Shown one piece after another: positions 1 to 10,176 of a stretch of 64,000 nt of DNA (positions within the stretch are counted from its first letter, which is position 1; each line of letters starts with the position of its first letter). Position numbers and translations under genes: made by a program. Source of the stretch: Rebecca billardiae RCC1528 (taxonomy: Eukaryota > Haptophyta); contig OZ251247.1 in NCBI GenBank assembly GCA_965240325.2, positions 310,001-374,000 on the forward strand. The letters run 5' to 3'. The notes beneath the pieces were generated by a model. That model searched no databases, had not been told where the DNA came from, and saw only the letters and a list, made by a program, of their open reading frames with translations.

Positions 1-908
1 CCGGCGAGCGCGGCGCGCGGCGTGGGAGGGCACTACGTGCTGTCTAGCATGCGACCAACCACGCGCGCCGTGTCCGCGCCCGCTGCCGCGGGCGCAGGAG
101 CACGCGGCGTGCGCACCCCACGCGCCCTCCAGGGCGGCGCCCCAGGAGATCGATACCCAACCTCCTCTCACCGGCGCGGCAGAGTTCGCAGCCCTTGCGA
201 GGAGGGATCCGACACTCCGGACCCTTGATCCGACCTTTGAATCATCATCATCACTACATCTCTTGCTGTTCCCGGGGACGTAGCTGGGGGAGTTGACTGA
301 CAGATTGCACGAAAAACCGTTGGCCCCAATTGGGATCTGACTAAACTGTATTCCTCGGGATACCTATTGGAAGGCCATCAACCTTGTAAGAATCACCGGA
401 CTTCGCGTGTCCTACCGGAAAACTCGCTCCGCTCGCATGCTTGTTCTTACAGAACAACCAATGCGAGCGGGGCTCGCGATTAATTTATTCATTTATTCGT
501 CGTAGTCGGCCACTGGCCGATGAACGGGCAAAAGTGGGCATCCTGTGGCCGACGGGTTGGCCGACGCCCGTCGAGGCTTGATTCGCACACAGCCGCCTAT
601 GCGTCCGATCTTCTGGAGAGCATATTCGCCGGCACGTAGTGCGCGGGCATTGATGGCGGTGCATCGCGTGGCGATATATATATTGATGATGCTGCGATGC
701 GTCCGCGCAGACACCGAGTAGCTGCGGCAGCGCTACGGCAGCACCGAGCAGGCGCGGCGGCTCGGCGGTCGGCCCGCCACCGTCAGTCGTCACCGTGGGC
801 GGCGGCGCCACTCGGCCGCACTCGGTGCGGCAGTGGGCAGCACTCATCACCGCCGCCCGTGCGGCTGGCACCCAGACGCAGATCACCGCCGACGAGCCGA
901 TGACACGT
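1..908. other. Left-edge non-coding stretch
   Basis: No convincing gene is seen. The first 230 bases are very GC-rich, and the rest is more AT-rich up to the 3' end of RCC1-1. Short ORFs on both strands are arginine-, alanine- or histidine-rich and match nothing I recognise. The part next to RCC1-1 probably holds its 3' untranslated region. Confidence 0.5.
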
Positions 909-2378
909 TCAGCGTTCGCTCGCGAGTTGGAGCCCGTCGATGCGAGCAGGGACGGCCCAGATATAAGCACCGGCTGGCGTGGCTGGCGGCATTGCTAGGC
1001 TCAGCCCGAGGCCGAGTGCCGCCGAGTGCGCCCCGCACGCGTACACGCTGCCGCACGCGGTGGCAAACAGCGCGTGCTGAAAGCTCAGGGCGCAGTGCAC
1101 CACGCGAGCTTGGGCTAGCGCACCGACACGCATGGGCAGCAGCGATTCGTCAAGGCCATCGTGTCCCAGCTGGCCGTCTTCGTTGTCCCCGAACGTGTGC
1201 ACGCTGCCGTCCGCGCCCAGCACCGCGCTGCAGCGGAGGCCAGCGCACGCGCGCACGATGCGCACAGCGGCGAGGGCGTCAACCCGCCTCGGCGTGAGCT
1301 GGTCGTCTGTGTCTCCGTGCCCGAGCCTGCCCTCCCCACCCGCCCCAAACGAGTGCACCCCACCCGCTGCGTCCACCACCAGGCTGTGCAACCAGCCCGC
1401 GCTCACGTTCACGGCGCGCACGCCTTCGAGCGCCTCGATGCGCCTCGGCGTGCGCTGATCCTGTTGGTTGCCGTGGCCGAGCTGGCCGTAGTAGCCCCAG
1501 CCGCACGAGTAGACGGCGCCTTGCGCAGCGAGCAGCAGCGTGTGCGCCTCGCCAGCTGCCATCCCCCCCACGCGCACGCCGTCCAGGGCCTCGATGCGCG
1601 TCGGCTCCCACCGCTTCTGAGTGTCGCCGTGGCCGAGCTGGCAGTAGTAGTTGTTGCCCCAGCTGTACGCGCAGCCGGCGGCGGTGAGCGCGAGGCTGTG
1701 GTAGTCGCCAGCGGCGATGCCCATCACCACGACGCCAGCGAGCGCCACGATCGGCTCAAACTCGCGCCGCTCCTCCGCGTCCCCCAGCCCGAGCTGGCCG
1801 GAGCCGTTGTAGCCGCAGCCGTACACGGCGCCGGCCTCGCTCAGCGCGAGCAGGTGGGCACGGCCAGCGGCCACAGCGGCTACGCGCACCGCGCTGAGCG
1901 AAGGCACGCAAGTCTGCACGCGTACTGCCCGCACGCCCGCGTGACCGATGACGAAGGGCGTTCGAGCCTCGCCCGTCCACACCCCGTCCTCCTCGTCATC
2001 CTGCTCCTCACCGCACGTGTGCAGCCCGCCCTCCGCGTCCACAAACGCGCTGAAGTCGTAGCCGGCCGCCACGGGAGGCGAGTGCGCACGCGCGAGCACG
2101 ATCACGCGCTCACGCGAGAACAGCTCCTCCGTCCAGGTGTACACGCCCGCGGGGAGCGTCGGCGGCAGCGCGCGATCGTGCCCCCGCGCGCGCACGCGCT
2201 CGCGCAGCGCGCGCTCGACCGCCGAGCGGCCGCCGGGGGCGCCGCGGAAGAGGCGCGAGGCGGCGTTCAAGCTGGCGAGGTCCACCGGCGCGTCGATATG
2301 CCCCAGGACGCGCTCGACGAGCTCCGGCGGCAGCATGTCTCCCAGCGCACGCGGCGTCTTGCAGCCGTCGCTCGTCAT
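909..2378 (-). CDS. RCC1-1: F-box-like / RCC1-repeat protein
   Basis: A 489-residue intronless protein. Residues about 15-50 (around LPPELVERVLGHI and LASLNAASRLFRGAP) resemble an F-box. A conserved linker with WTEELF follows, then a seven-bladed RCC1 propeller with blade motifs such as AAGRAHLLALSEAGAVYGCG, SWGNNYY.QLGHGD and HSFGAGGEGRLGHGD. F-box proteins usually recruit substrates to SCF ubiquitin ligases, and RCC1 propellers bind proteins or chromatin; the joint role here is inference. The ORF is open upstream to 2462, but that extra ATG straddles the end of a transposon. The second ATG aligns with the starts of RCC1-3 to -5, so I chose it. The tail (ARIDGLQLASER) differs from both main subgroups. 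Confidence 0.88.
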   Translation of the reverse strand: MTSDGCKTPRALGDMLPPELVERVLGHIDAPVDLASLNAASRLFRGAPGGRSAVERALRERVRARGHDRALPPTLPAGVYTWTEELFSRERVIVLARAHSPPVAAGYDFSAFVDAEGGLHTCGEEQDDEEDGVWTGEARTPFVIGHAGVRAVRVQTCVPSLSAVRVAAVAAGRAHLLALSEAGAVYGCGYNGSGQLGLGDAEERREFEPIVALAGVVVMGIAAGDYHSLALTAAGCAYSWGNNYYCQLGHGDTQKRWEPTRIEALDGVRVGGMAAGEAHTLLLAAQGAVYSCGWGYYGQLGHGNQQDQRTPRRIEALEGVRAVNVSAGWLHSLVVDAAGGVHSFGAGGEGRLGHGDTDDQLTPRRVDALAAVRIVRACAGLRCSAVLGADGSVHTFGDNEDGQLGHDGLDESLLPMRVGALAQARVVHCALSFQHALFATACGSVYACGAHSAALGLGLSLAMPPATPAGAYIWAVPARIDGLQLASER

Positions 2379-2460
2379 CGCGGTTGCCGGCGCGACCCGC
2401 ACCACCGATGGGGCAAGGGTGGTCGCTGGGGCAGCCGAGCCGGACTTCCGCGGCCCCCGC

Positions 2461-3592
2461 AAGGGTAGTAAGGGTGAGCAACTCCGCTGGCGACAGCCGC
2501 GGAGGTCGGTCGGGCTCTGTTTGCCCCGGCGCCCGGTGCGAGCGGAGCGGAGCGAGTACTATCAGCGGCGGAGGGCGGTGAGGCCGCGCACGGCGTGAGG
2601 CGCGACGTCGGCCGAGTCGGTCCGCAGAGGATGCGCGGCGCTCGGCCCGCTGCGCAGCAGCAGTGCGCCACACTTTGCCCCGAGCGCCGTCCTCCGCGTC
2701 GCCTCCTTCCCGCCTTGGAGCAGCACGCATGTGCGCGCCGCCACCTCGAAGGCGGCACGGGCTTGCTCGGCCGGAAGACCGCGCGCGCGTGGCGCGCGAC
2801 TTGGTCGGCTGCGCGCGCGCGCTGCCGCGGGGCAAGGTAGCGCCACTGCATGCGCGCGCCGTGCCCGCGCGAGCCTTTGCTCACGGACATCTCATGAGCG
2901 TAGTGCGCGCTTGTCTGCTTGCTCTCACGAATGGTTCGCTGTGCCTCACGCCGGCACTGTTCGGGTCGATCAGCGAGGCGTTGAGGGACATTGGACACCC
3001 AGGACGAAGGCCTAGTCTTGTGTATTCCTTCCCAGCACGAATGTAAGTGGAAGCTAAGGCTCCGCATCGATGGTAATAACACTCACGCCGCTGTCTTTTC
3101 CAGCTTCACGTCAGTCGGCAAGTTAGATGCGCAGGCAGCATTCGGCATGCGTGTGAGCTCGCACACACGTGCGCGTACACGCTCTCGCGCGGGCACGGCG
3201 CGCGCATGCGGTGGCGCTACCTTGCCCCGCGGCAGCGCGCGCGCGCAGCCGACCAAGTCGCGCGCCACGCGCGCGCGGTCTTCCGAGCAAGCCCGTGCCG
3301 CCTTCGAGGTGGCGGCGCGCACATGCGTGCTGCTCCAAGGCGGGAAGGAGGCGACGCGGAGGACGGCGCTCGGGGCAAAGTGAGGCGCACTGCTGCTGCG
3401 CAGCGGGCCGAGCGCCGCGCATCCTCTGCGGACCGACTCGGCCGACGTCGCGCCTCACGCCGTGCGCGGCCTCGCCGCCCTCCGCCGCTGATAGTACTCG
3501 CTCCGCTCCGCTCGCACCGCTCGCCGAGGCAAACAGAGCCCGACCGACCTCCGCGGCTGTCGCCAGCGGAGTTGCTCACCCTTACTACCCTT
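2461..3592. mobile_element. Foldback element A (Mutator-like, non-autonomous)
   Basis: This is a long inverted repeat. The arms are 2461-2873 and 3184-3592, nearly identical as reverse complements, around a loop of about 310 bp. The ends read AAGGGTAGTAAGGGTGAGCA. The element is flanked on both sides by the same 9 bases, GGCCCCCGC (2452-2460 and 3593-3601), which I read as a target-site duplication. Long terminal inverted repeats plus a 9-bp duplication are the hallmark of Mutator-like elements. No transposase is visible, so it would move only with help in trans. It sits 83 bp upstream of the RCC1-1 start and about 175 bp upstream of the importin alpha start, so each arm points outward towards a gene. 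Confidence 0.85.
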
Positions 3593-3767
3593 GGCCCCCG
3601 CGCGTGCAGCAACCCGGACCGGGGCCAGGCGCCTACCCGCCCGGAGCGGCGCGCCTCCTCGCCGCTTGCGGGTGGCGCTTGCAGCCCTTGCCGCTCTCGC
3701 GCCCGCCGCCACTGGGCGCCGCCACTGCTGCGCACCGCGCCGCGCGCGCGGCAGGGCGAGGGCGCGC

Positions 3768-4301
3768 ATGAGCGAGCCGAACGACGGCGCGCGCGGGGGC
3801 GCCGGCCCCTCCGCCGCCCCCGAGCGCCGCCGTGACTTCAAGAAGGTGCGATCGAGCGCCGCCGCGCGCGCCGCCCGCGCCGCGGCCGCGGCGGCAGCGG
3901 CGGCCATGGCTCTGCGCAGCCGCGCCGCGCCGCCGCGTCTCGCCGGCCGCCGCGCCGCGTGCACGTCGCGCGCGTGCGCGCGCGTGGATGCGACTACCCA
4001 CGCGGCCCCTCGCCGGTGCCCGCGGCCCCGCCTCCGCGCTGCACGCGCCGCTCACGCGCCTGCCGCCGCCCGCGCCCGCGGCCGTGCCGCGCCGCCTCGC
4101 CCGCGCGCCCGCCGCGCGCCCGCCGCGCGTCCGCAGGCGCTGGACCCGCCGGGGCTGCGGCGGCGGCGTGAGGCGCAGGGCGCGGAGGTCCGCCGCGCGC
4201 GGCGCGACGACGGCGTCACGCGCAAGCGCCACGCCGACGGCGGCGCCGGCTCCGGCGGCGCCGCCGCCGGCTCAGGCTGGGAGGAGGAGGCGGACTCGTC
4301 A

Positions 4302-4336
<35 letters not shown>

Positions 4337-7300
4337 GGGCGGCGGCGGCACGCTGCGCCGGTACGAGTGGGGCTCGGTGTACACGCCGCCGCACGCCGCG
4401 GCGGGCGCCGCCGCGGACGCCGCCGCCGCCGGGCGCGGCGACGGCGGCGGCGGCGGCGCGGACGGCGACGGCGGCGGCGGCTATGTACAGATGGCGACGG
4501 ACGATGCGGCGGACGGGAACGGCTCGGACTCGGGCGGGAGCCGGGGCGGGGTGCGCGCGCCGCCCGCGCCGCGCGCTGCGTGCGGCGCGGCGCGCGGTGC
4601 GCGCACCACCGGCCGGACCCGCGCGCCGCCGCCAGCGCCGCCACCGCTCACGCGCCGCCGCCCCGCCGCTGCCCCTACCCTACCCCTACCCTACCCTACC
4701 CTCTACCGGACCGCGTGCCTCGCCGCGGCGCAGGGCGGGCGCTCGATCCACCAGCCCGCGTACTCCGAGTCGCTGCGCCAGCGCATCGCCAACATCAAGG
4801 TGCGCGCCGCTCCGCGCGCGCGGGCGCGCGCGGCCGCGCGGCTAGGGCTAGGGGTAGGGTTGGGGGTAGGGTTGAGGCGCGGCGCCGTGCGCGCGGGCCT
4901 GCCGGCCTGGCGGCCGCGGCGGGGCGCGCGCCGCCGCCGCGCCGTTGGCGGCCGAGAACGACCCCCCCCCCCCCTGCCCCGCCCCGCGTAGGAGGACTGC
5001 GCTGCGCTGCAGTCCCAGGACCCGCTGGTGGCGCTCGAGGCGTGCGCGCGCTTCCGCAAGCTGCTGAGCATCGAGCGCAACCCGCCCATCCAGGAGGTGC
5101 GGGCGGCACGGCCGCGTGTGTGTGTGTGCGCGCGTGTGTGTGCGCGCGGGGGTGCGCTGCCCCGGTGCATGCACGCGGCGCGCGCGCACGCAGCCGGCAG
5201 GCCTGCCGCAGCGCTGCCGCGGCGCCGCGCGCGCCCTGCCGCGCCGCGCCGCCGCGGCCACCGGCCCGCGCCCTCACTCGCCCTCCCCGCCGTGTGCGCG
5301 CGCGCGCGTGTGCACGCGCGTGCGTGTGCGCGTGCGCGTGGGTGCGCTCCGCGCAGGTGATCTCCGTGGGCGCGGTGCCGCGCCTCGTGCAGCTGCTGCG
5401 CTGGCACGCGCACCCGGCCGTCCAGTTTGAGGCTGCGTGGACCCTTACCAACGTTGCCTCGGGTGCGTGTTAGCCCGAGCCCTAAGCCTAAGCCTAAGCC
5501 TAGCCCTAGCCTCGGCGCGCCCTGCCGGCCCCGCGCGCGCGCGCTCGCCGCCCGGGGCCTGCCCCCCGGCAAACACGCCCAGCGCGGGGCGGGGCGGCGG
5601 GGCGGCGGTGGGCGTCCGTTGCTCCCGGCCGCTGCCCCCAGGCGCCTCCGCTGCACACGCACCACACGCGCCCTACCCCTACCCCTACCCCTACCCCTAC
5701 CCCTAACCATACCCCTCCCCCTACACCGTCGTGCGCGCAGGCACCTCGGAGCACACGCGCGTGGTGGTGGACTACGGCGCGGTGCCCGCGCTGGTGGAGG
5801 TGGTGGCGGGCGCGGCGGCCGACCCGACCAACGCGCGACCGCCACCGCCGCTGCCGGGCGTCGCGAGCGCACTGCGCGCCCGCCCGCCCGATGACGGCGA
5901 GGGCGGCGCGGGCGGCGGCGTCAGCGGCATGCTGCAGCTGTGCGGCGGGGGTGGCGGCGCCGACTCGGCGATGGCGGACGGCGGCGCGCGCGGCGCGGGG
6001 CCGATGGGCGCCGACGCCGAGCTCGCGGAGGCGGCGGAGGCGGCCGGCGGCGCGGGCGCAAGCCCTGAGGCGGCCATGCTGGCGTGCGCGCGCGAGCAGG
6101 TGCGTGCGCGCCGCGGCTGGGCGGCCGGCGCTGGCCGCTGGCCGCGCCGCGTGGCGCCGCGCGCCGTGCCCACCCGACCCCCGCCCCTCCCGCTCCGCAC
6201 CCACCCGCCCCCCCAGGCCGTGTGGGCGCTCGGCAACATTGCCGGAGACTCGGCGCGGCTGCGAGACCTCGTGCTTAGCCACGGGGCGATGGGGCCGCTA
6301 GGGGCGCTGCTCGGCAGCGCGGGCGTGCGGCCGTCGATGCTGCGCAACGCGACGTGGGCGGTGTCCAACCTCTTCAGGTGCGCGCCGCGCGCGGGGGGCG
6401 CGCGCGGGGCGCGCGGGCCAAGCGGGCACGGGCGTGGCGCGGGGCCTTGCCGCGCGCGCGTGTAGGGTTAGGGTAGGGGTAGGGTGGGGTGAGCGCGCGG
6501 AGCGGAGCGGAGCGGAGCGGAGCGGAGCGGAGCGGAGCGGAGCGGAGCGGAGCGGAGCGGAGCGGAGCGGAGCGGAGCGGAGCGGCCAGGCGTCGGGGGT
6601 GGCGAGGGGCGTCGGGGCGCGGGCGTGCGCGCGCGCGCGAACGCGCGCTGCCGCCGGCCTCGGCGCCACGCCAGGGCGCACGCAGCCGGGCGGCGGCCGC
6701 GCCGCCAAGCGCGCCATGCGCGCACGCGGCGCCGGCCTCAGCCGCGGGCGGCACGGCAGGCCCTCAGCCACACCCGCTCCGCCCCGCGCGCCCCGCCGCG
6801 CCCGCGCCCCGCGCTGTGTCCGCAGGGGCCGCCCTCCCCCGCGCCCCGCGCTCGTCGCCGCCGTGCTCCCCCCCCTGCGCGCGCTCGCCTGGTCGGACGA
6901 CGAGGAGGTTCTGACTGACACCGCCTGGGCGTTTGCCTATGTGTCAGACGCACTGGCAGAGCCGCCCCCGCCGGTGGCGGGGGCGGGGGCGGCGGTCGGT
7001 GCTTCGGGGCTTGGCGGCGGGGCGGCGGGCGTGGGGCTCGGGGGCGGCGGCGGGTGCGCGGCCCTGCCGCCGGACGCGCCGCCGAGCGCGCGCGTGCTCG
7101 CCGCGGCGGGCGTGCTGCCCGGCGGCGGCGGCGGCGGCGGCGCGGAAGGCGGCGCGGGCGCGGCGCTGCACGCGGCGCTTGCGCCCGGCGGCGCGGCCGA
7201 CGCGCTGGCGGCGCTGGCGCCGGACGGCGTCGTCGCGAGGTGCGCGCGGCGCTCGGCGCGCGGCGCTGTTCGCGCGCCGCCGCGCGTGGCGGAGCGCGCG

Positions 7301-9903
7301 CGCACCCCACCCCACGCGCGCACGGCGGCCGCCCCCCCCCACCTCGCGCGCCGCGCGCACGGCCGCGCGCCCGCCGTCCGCGCGCGCGCGTGCGTGCGTG
7401 CGTGCGTGCGCGCGTGCCGCAGGCTGGTGTCGCTCCTCGCGCACCCGGCAGGCGGCGCTGTGCACACGCCCGTGCTGCGTCTGCTCGGCAACCTCGCGTC
7501 TGGGGACGGGCGGCAGGCACGCGCACGCGCACCGCACCGCACGCGTGCGCACGCGAGCGCACGCCGCGCTGCGCGTGCGGTGCGCGCTTGGGAGCACCGC
7601 ACCGCACGCGCGCGCGCGCACGGCCTGCGCGGCCTGACGCGCCGCCGCCTCCGCGCCACCGCCGCCGCCGCCGCCGCCGTGCCGCGTGCGCGCCTGCTCA
7701 AACCCTAACCCAGACGGAGCTGATCCTGGGCTGCGGCGCGCTGGACGCACTGGGAGCGCTGCTGTCGCAGCCAGACGTCAAGAAGAGCGTCGTCAAGGAG
7801 GTGTGCTGTGTGTGCTGTGTGTGCTGTGTGCGCTGTGTGCGCTGTGTGCGCTGTGTGCGCTGTGTGCGCTGTGTGCGCTGTGTGTGTGTGTGTGTGTGCG
7901 CGCGTGCGTGTGCGTGTGCGTGTGTGCGTGTGCTGTGTGGGCGCACGCTCTACCGGGCAGCACCGCCCTGCCGCCCGCTGCTGCTGCTGCTGCGCCGCCT
8001 CACGGCCGCACACGCGCCGCGCGGCTGCGCAGGTGTGCTGGATCGCCTCCAACGTGGCCGCGTGCGCGACCGAGGTGGCGACGGCGGCGCTGCTCTCCTC
8101 CGGGCTCGCCGCGGCGATGATCGCCATCCTGAGCGGTGCGCGCGCCCACCGCGGCACTGGCGCGCGCCCACTGCGGCACCGGCGCGCGCCCACTGCGGCA
8201 CGGCACGGCGCAACGGCCACCCCGCGCCGACCGCCCACCCGCGCTTGCCCCCCCGCGCCCTCCGCGCCCGGACCTCCGTCGGCTGTCTGGGCCGCCGCTG
8301 CCGCCACCGCCACCTGCCGCCGCCGCCGCCGCCGCCGCCGCCGCGTGCGCGCAGGCACGGCCTTCAGCTACGAGATCCGGCGCGAGGCGGGCTGGGCGCT
8401 GGCGAACGCGTGCATGGCCGCGGCGGACCCCGCCGTGCACGCGCTCGTCGCGATGGGCGCGCTGCCCGCGCTCTCCGCGCTGCTCGAGGTGCGCACGCAA
8501 GGCGCCGGAGGGATCGGAGGGATCGGAGGGATCGGAGGGATCGGAGGGATCGGAGGGATCGGGCCCAACCTGCATGCATGCGCGCGGGCGCACGCGCGAA
8601 GCCGCAGTGGCCGCGCGCGCGTGGGACGTGGGCGGGGCGGGCGTGGGCGCGGGCGCGCAGCAGCGGCCCAGCGGGGCGGCGCGCGCGGTGCCGCGGCACC
8701 GCCGCACGCGGCTGCCCGCGCGCGCCCCCACCCACCCACCCACCCCCCCGCCCCCACCCCCCCGCTCCGCGCGCCGGCCGCCACCGCGCGCACCCTAACC
8801 CTAACCCTAACCCTAACCCTAACCCTAACCCCTAACCCGCACACAGGCGCCGGACGCGGACCTCACCGCCGCCGCGCTCGGCGCGCTCGGCGCGGTGCTG
8901 GGCGCAGGCGGCCGCGCGGCGCGCGCGGCGGCCGACGCGACGGGCGGCGGCGCGCGCGGCGCCGCGCCGGGCGGCGGCGGCGCCAACCGCTACGCGCGGC
9001 TGTGCGACGAGTGCGGAGGTGTGCGCGCGCGCGCGCCGCGGCGCCGGCGCGCCCGCGCGCGCGCGGCGCGTGCGGCGCGCGGCGCGCTGCGCGGAGCGGC
9101 GGACGCTGCGGCCCGGCGCAGCGGCAGCAGCGGGCGCGCGCGCGCTGCGGCCAGGCGGCGAGCGCTCCCGCGGCGCGGCGTGCCGCGGCCGCCGCCCCAC
9201 CGCAGCTCGCGCCGGCGCGCCGCACCCGCCCGCTCCGCTTACCCACGCGCCTCCGACCCCCAACCCACGCCCCGCCCGCCCGCCCGCCTGTGTGTGTGTG
9301 TGTGCGCGCGTGCGCGCGTGCGTGCGCGCGTCCCGCCGCCCTCGGCCGCCGCGCCGCACCCCGCCCCCAGCGCTCGACCGCGTGGAGGCTCTGCAGAGCC
9401 ACGCCAACGAGGCCGTGTACGCCGCCGCCGTCTCGCTGCTCGAGGCGCACTTCGGCGCCGACCAGGACGACGAGGAGTCCGGGCAGGCAGGGCACGCGGC
9501 GGCGGCGGCGGCCGCGGCGGCGGCGGCGGCGGCCGCGGCGGCGGCGCGCGGGCCGGCGGGCGGCGGCGGCGCAGGCGGCGCGGGCGGCGGCGGGCATGGC
9601 ATGGCTGCGGCGGTGGCGGCGGCGGCGTGGGGCGCCGACGGCGTGGGCGCCGGGCTCGGCGCAGACGGCGCGCTCGCGCCAGCGCTGGGCGCGGGCGGCG
9701 GCTTCGCCTTCGGGCTGAGCGGCGCCGCCGAACAGGCGGGGGCGGCGGCGGCCGCGGCGCTCGCCGGCGCGGCGCCGCACGCGCTGCAGCAGCAGCCGCA
9801 CGCGGCGGCGGGCGGCGGCGTGGTGGGCGCGGGCGCCGGGGTGGGCGCGCAGCAGCAGCACGCGCACCCGCCGCCCGGGCAGCCGCCATTCGGCTCCGGC
9901 TGA
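3768..9903 (+). CDS. Importin alpha (karyopherin alpha), 14 exons
   Basis: Adaptor that binds nuclear localisation signals and links cargo to importin beta. Predicted exons: 3768-3845, 4137-4550, 4734-4799, 4992-5096, 5357-5462, 5741-6099, 6217-6377, 6826-7239, 7423-7516, 7714-7800, 8033-8135, 8355-8488, 8847-9018, 9371-9903. They join in frame to 941 residues. The importin-beta-binding region is at about 27-57 ([19 protein letters not shown]). Armadillo repeats carry the W..xN cargo-binding motifs: [51 protein letters not shown]. The C-terminus has [16 protein letters not shown] followed by an acidic stretch, as in known importins alpha. The usual length is about 530; the excess is Gly/Ala-rich insertion near residues 80-160, 280-370 and 460-560 and in the tail. 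Donors are GTGCG-like except one GC donor at 7517. Confidence 0.9.
5664..5707 (+). repeat. Intronic CCCTAC/CCCTAA-type repeat
   Basis: Tandem CCCTAC units, ending in CCCTAACC, lie in intron 5 of the importin alpha gene just before the splice acceptor. Variants also occur near 4677-4702, 4850-4876, 5480-5513 and 6463-6487, so most long introns of this gene carry telomere-like units in one orientation or the other. Confidence 0.8.
6498..6586 (+). repeat. (AGCGG)n pentanucleotide microsatellite
   Basis: About 17 uninterrupted AGCGG units lie inside importin alpha intron 7. They follow a short telomere-like GTAGGGTTAGGG stretch. Confidence 0.9.
8506..8562 (+). repeat. 9-bp minisatellite in importin alpha intron
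   Basis: About six tandem copies of GGAGGGATC lie in intron 12, just after the splice donor. A GTGTGCGCT-type array occupies the start of intron 10 (7801-7890). Confidence 0.85.
8792..8838 (+). repeat. Telomere-type (CCCTAA)n array inside an intron
   Basis: Seven or more perfect CCCTAA units stand directly before the acceptor of importin alpha intron 12. The sequence equals the common eukaryotic telomere repeat, but coding exons on both sides show it is interstitial rather than a chromosome end. Confidence 0.9.
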
Positions 9904-10088
9904 GCGCGCGCGCCGTGGCGCAGTGCGGCACGCCCGCGCGCCGGTCGACTCCGTGCTACCGGGAAGCGCGCCGTTGACGAGTGATGCGCTGTGCCGTATA
10001 CTACGACGACGCGACAGATCCTCATCGCGTCGTCATCGATCAAATCGATATATGACGCGACTGCGCTATACGTTCATCGTGACAGATA

Positions 10089-10138
<50 letters not shown>
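10089..10138. repeat. (TA)n microsatellite
   Basis: About 24 perfect TA units directly precede the GGCGGACC hairpin motif. Translations into Tyr-Ile runs are artefacts. Confidence 0.95.
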
Positions 10139-10142
<4 letters not shown>

Positions 10143-10176
10143 GCGGACCGTAGGTCCGCCCCTACTTGTAGTGCCC
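10139..10176 (+). repeat. Dispersed hairpin motif, copy 1
   Basis: A perfect 8-bp stem, GGCGGACC / GGTCCGCC with loop GTA (10142-10160), is followed by CCCCTACTTGTAGTGCCC. An almost identical motif occurs at 43049-43083. Conservation of stem and tail in two unrelated places suggests the end of a dispersed repeat. Confidence 0.6.

Noticed and set aside
909-2462. Longer start of RCC1-1 at 2462
   Set aside because: That ATG overlaps the terminus of the inserted foldback element, and the extra 28 residues have no counterpart in paralogues.
3210-3600. Arg-rich ORFs shared by 2595-2840 and the opposite strand of 3123-3458
   Set aside because: The shared protein sequence is explained by the inverted-repeat arms, and no start or domain supports coding.
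8506-8562. Regular short repeats as a CRISPR array
   Set aside because: The units are contiguous 9-mers without unique spacers and lie in an intron of a eukaryotic gene.
8792-8838. CCCTAA array as a chromosome end
   Set aside because: Coding exons of importin alpha continue on both sides and the array is short, so it is interstitial.
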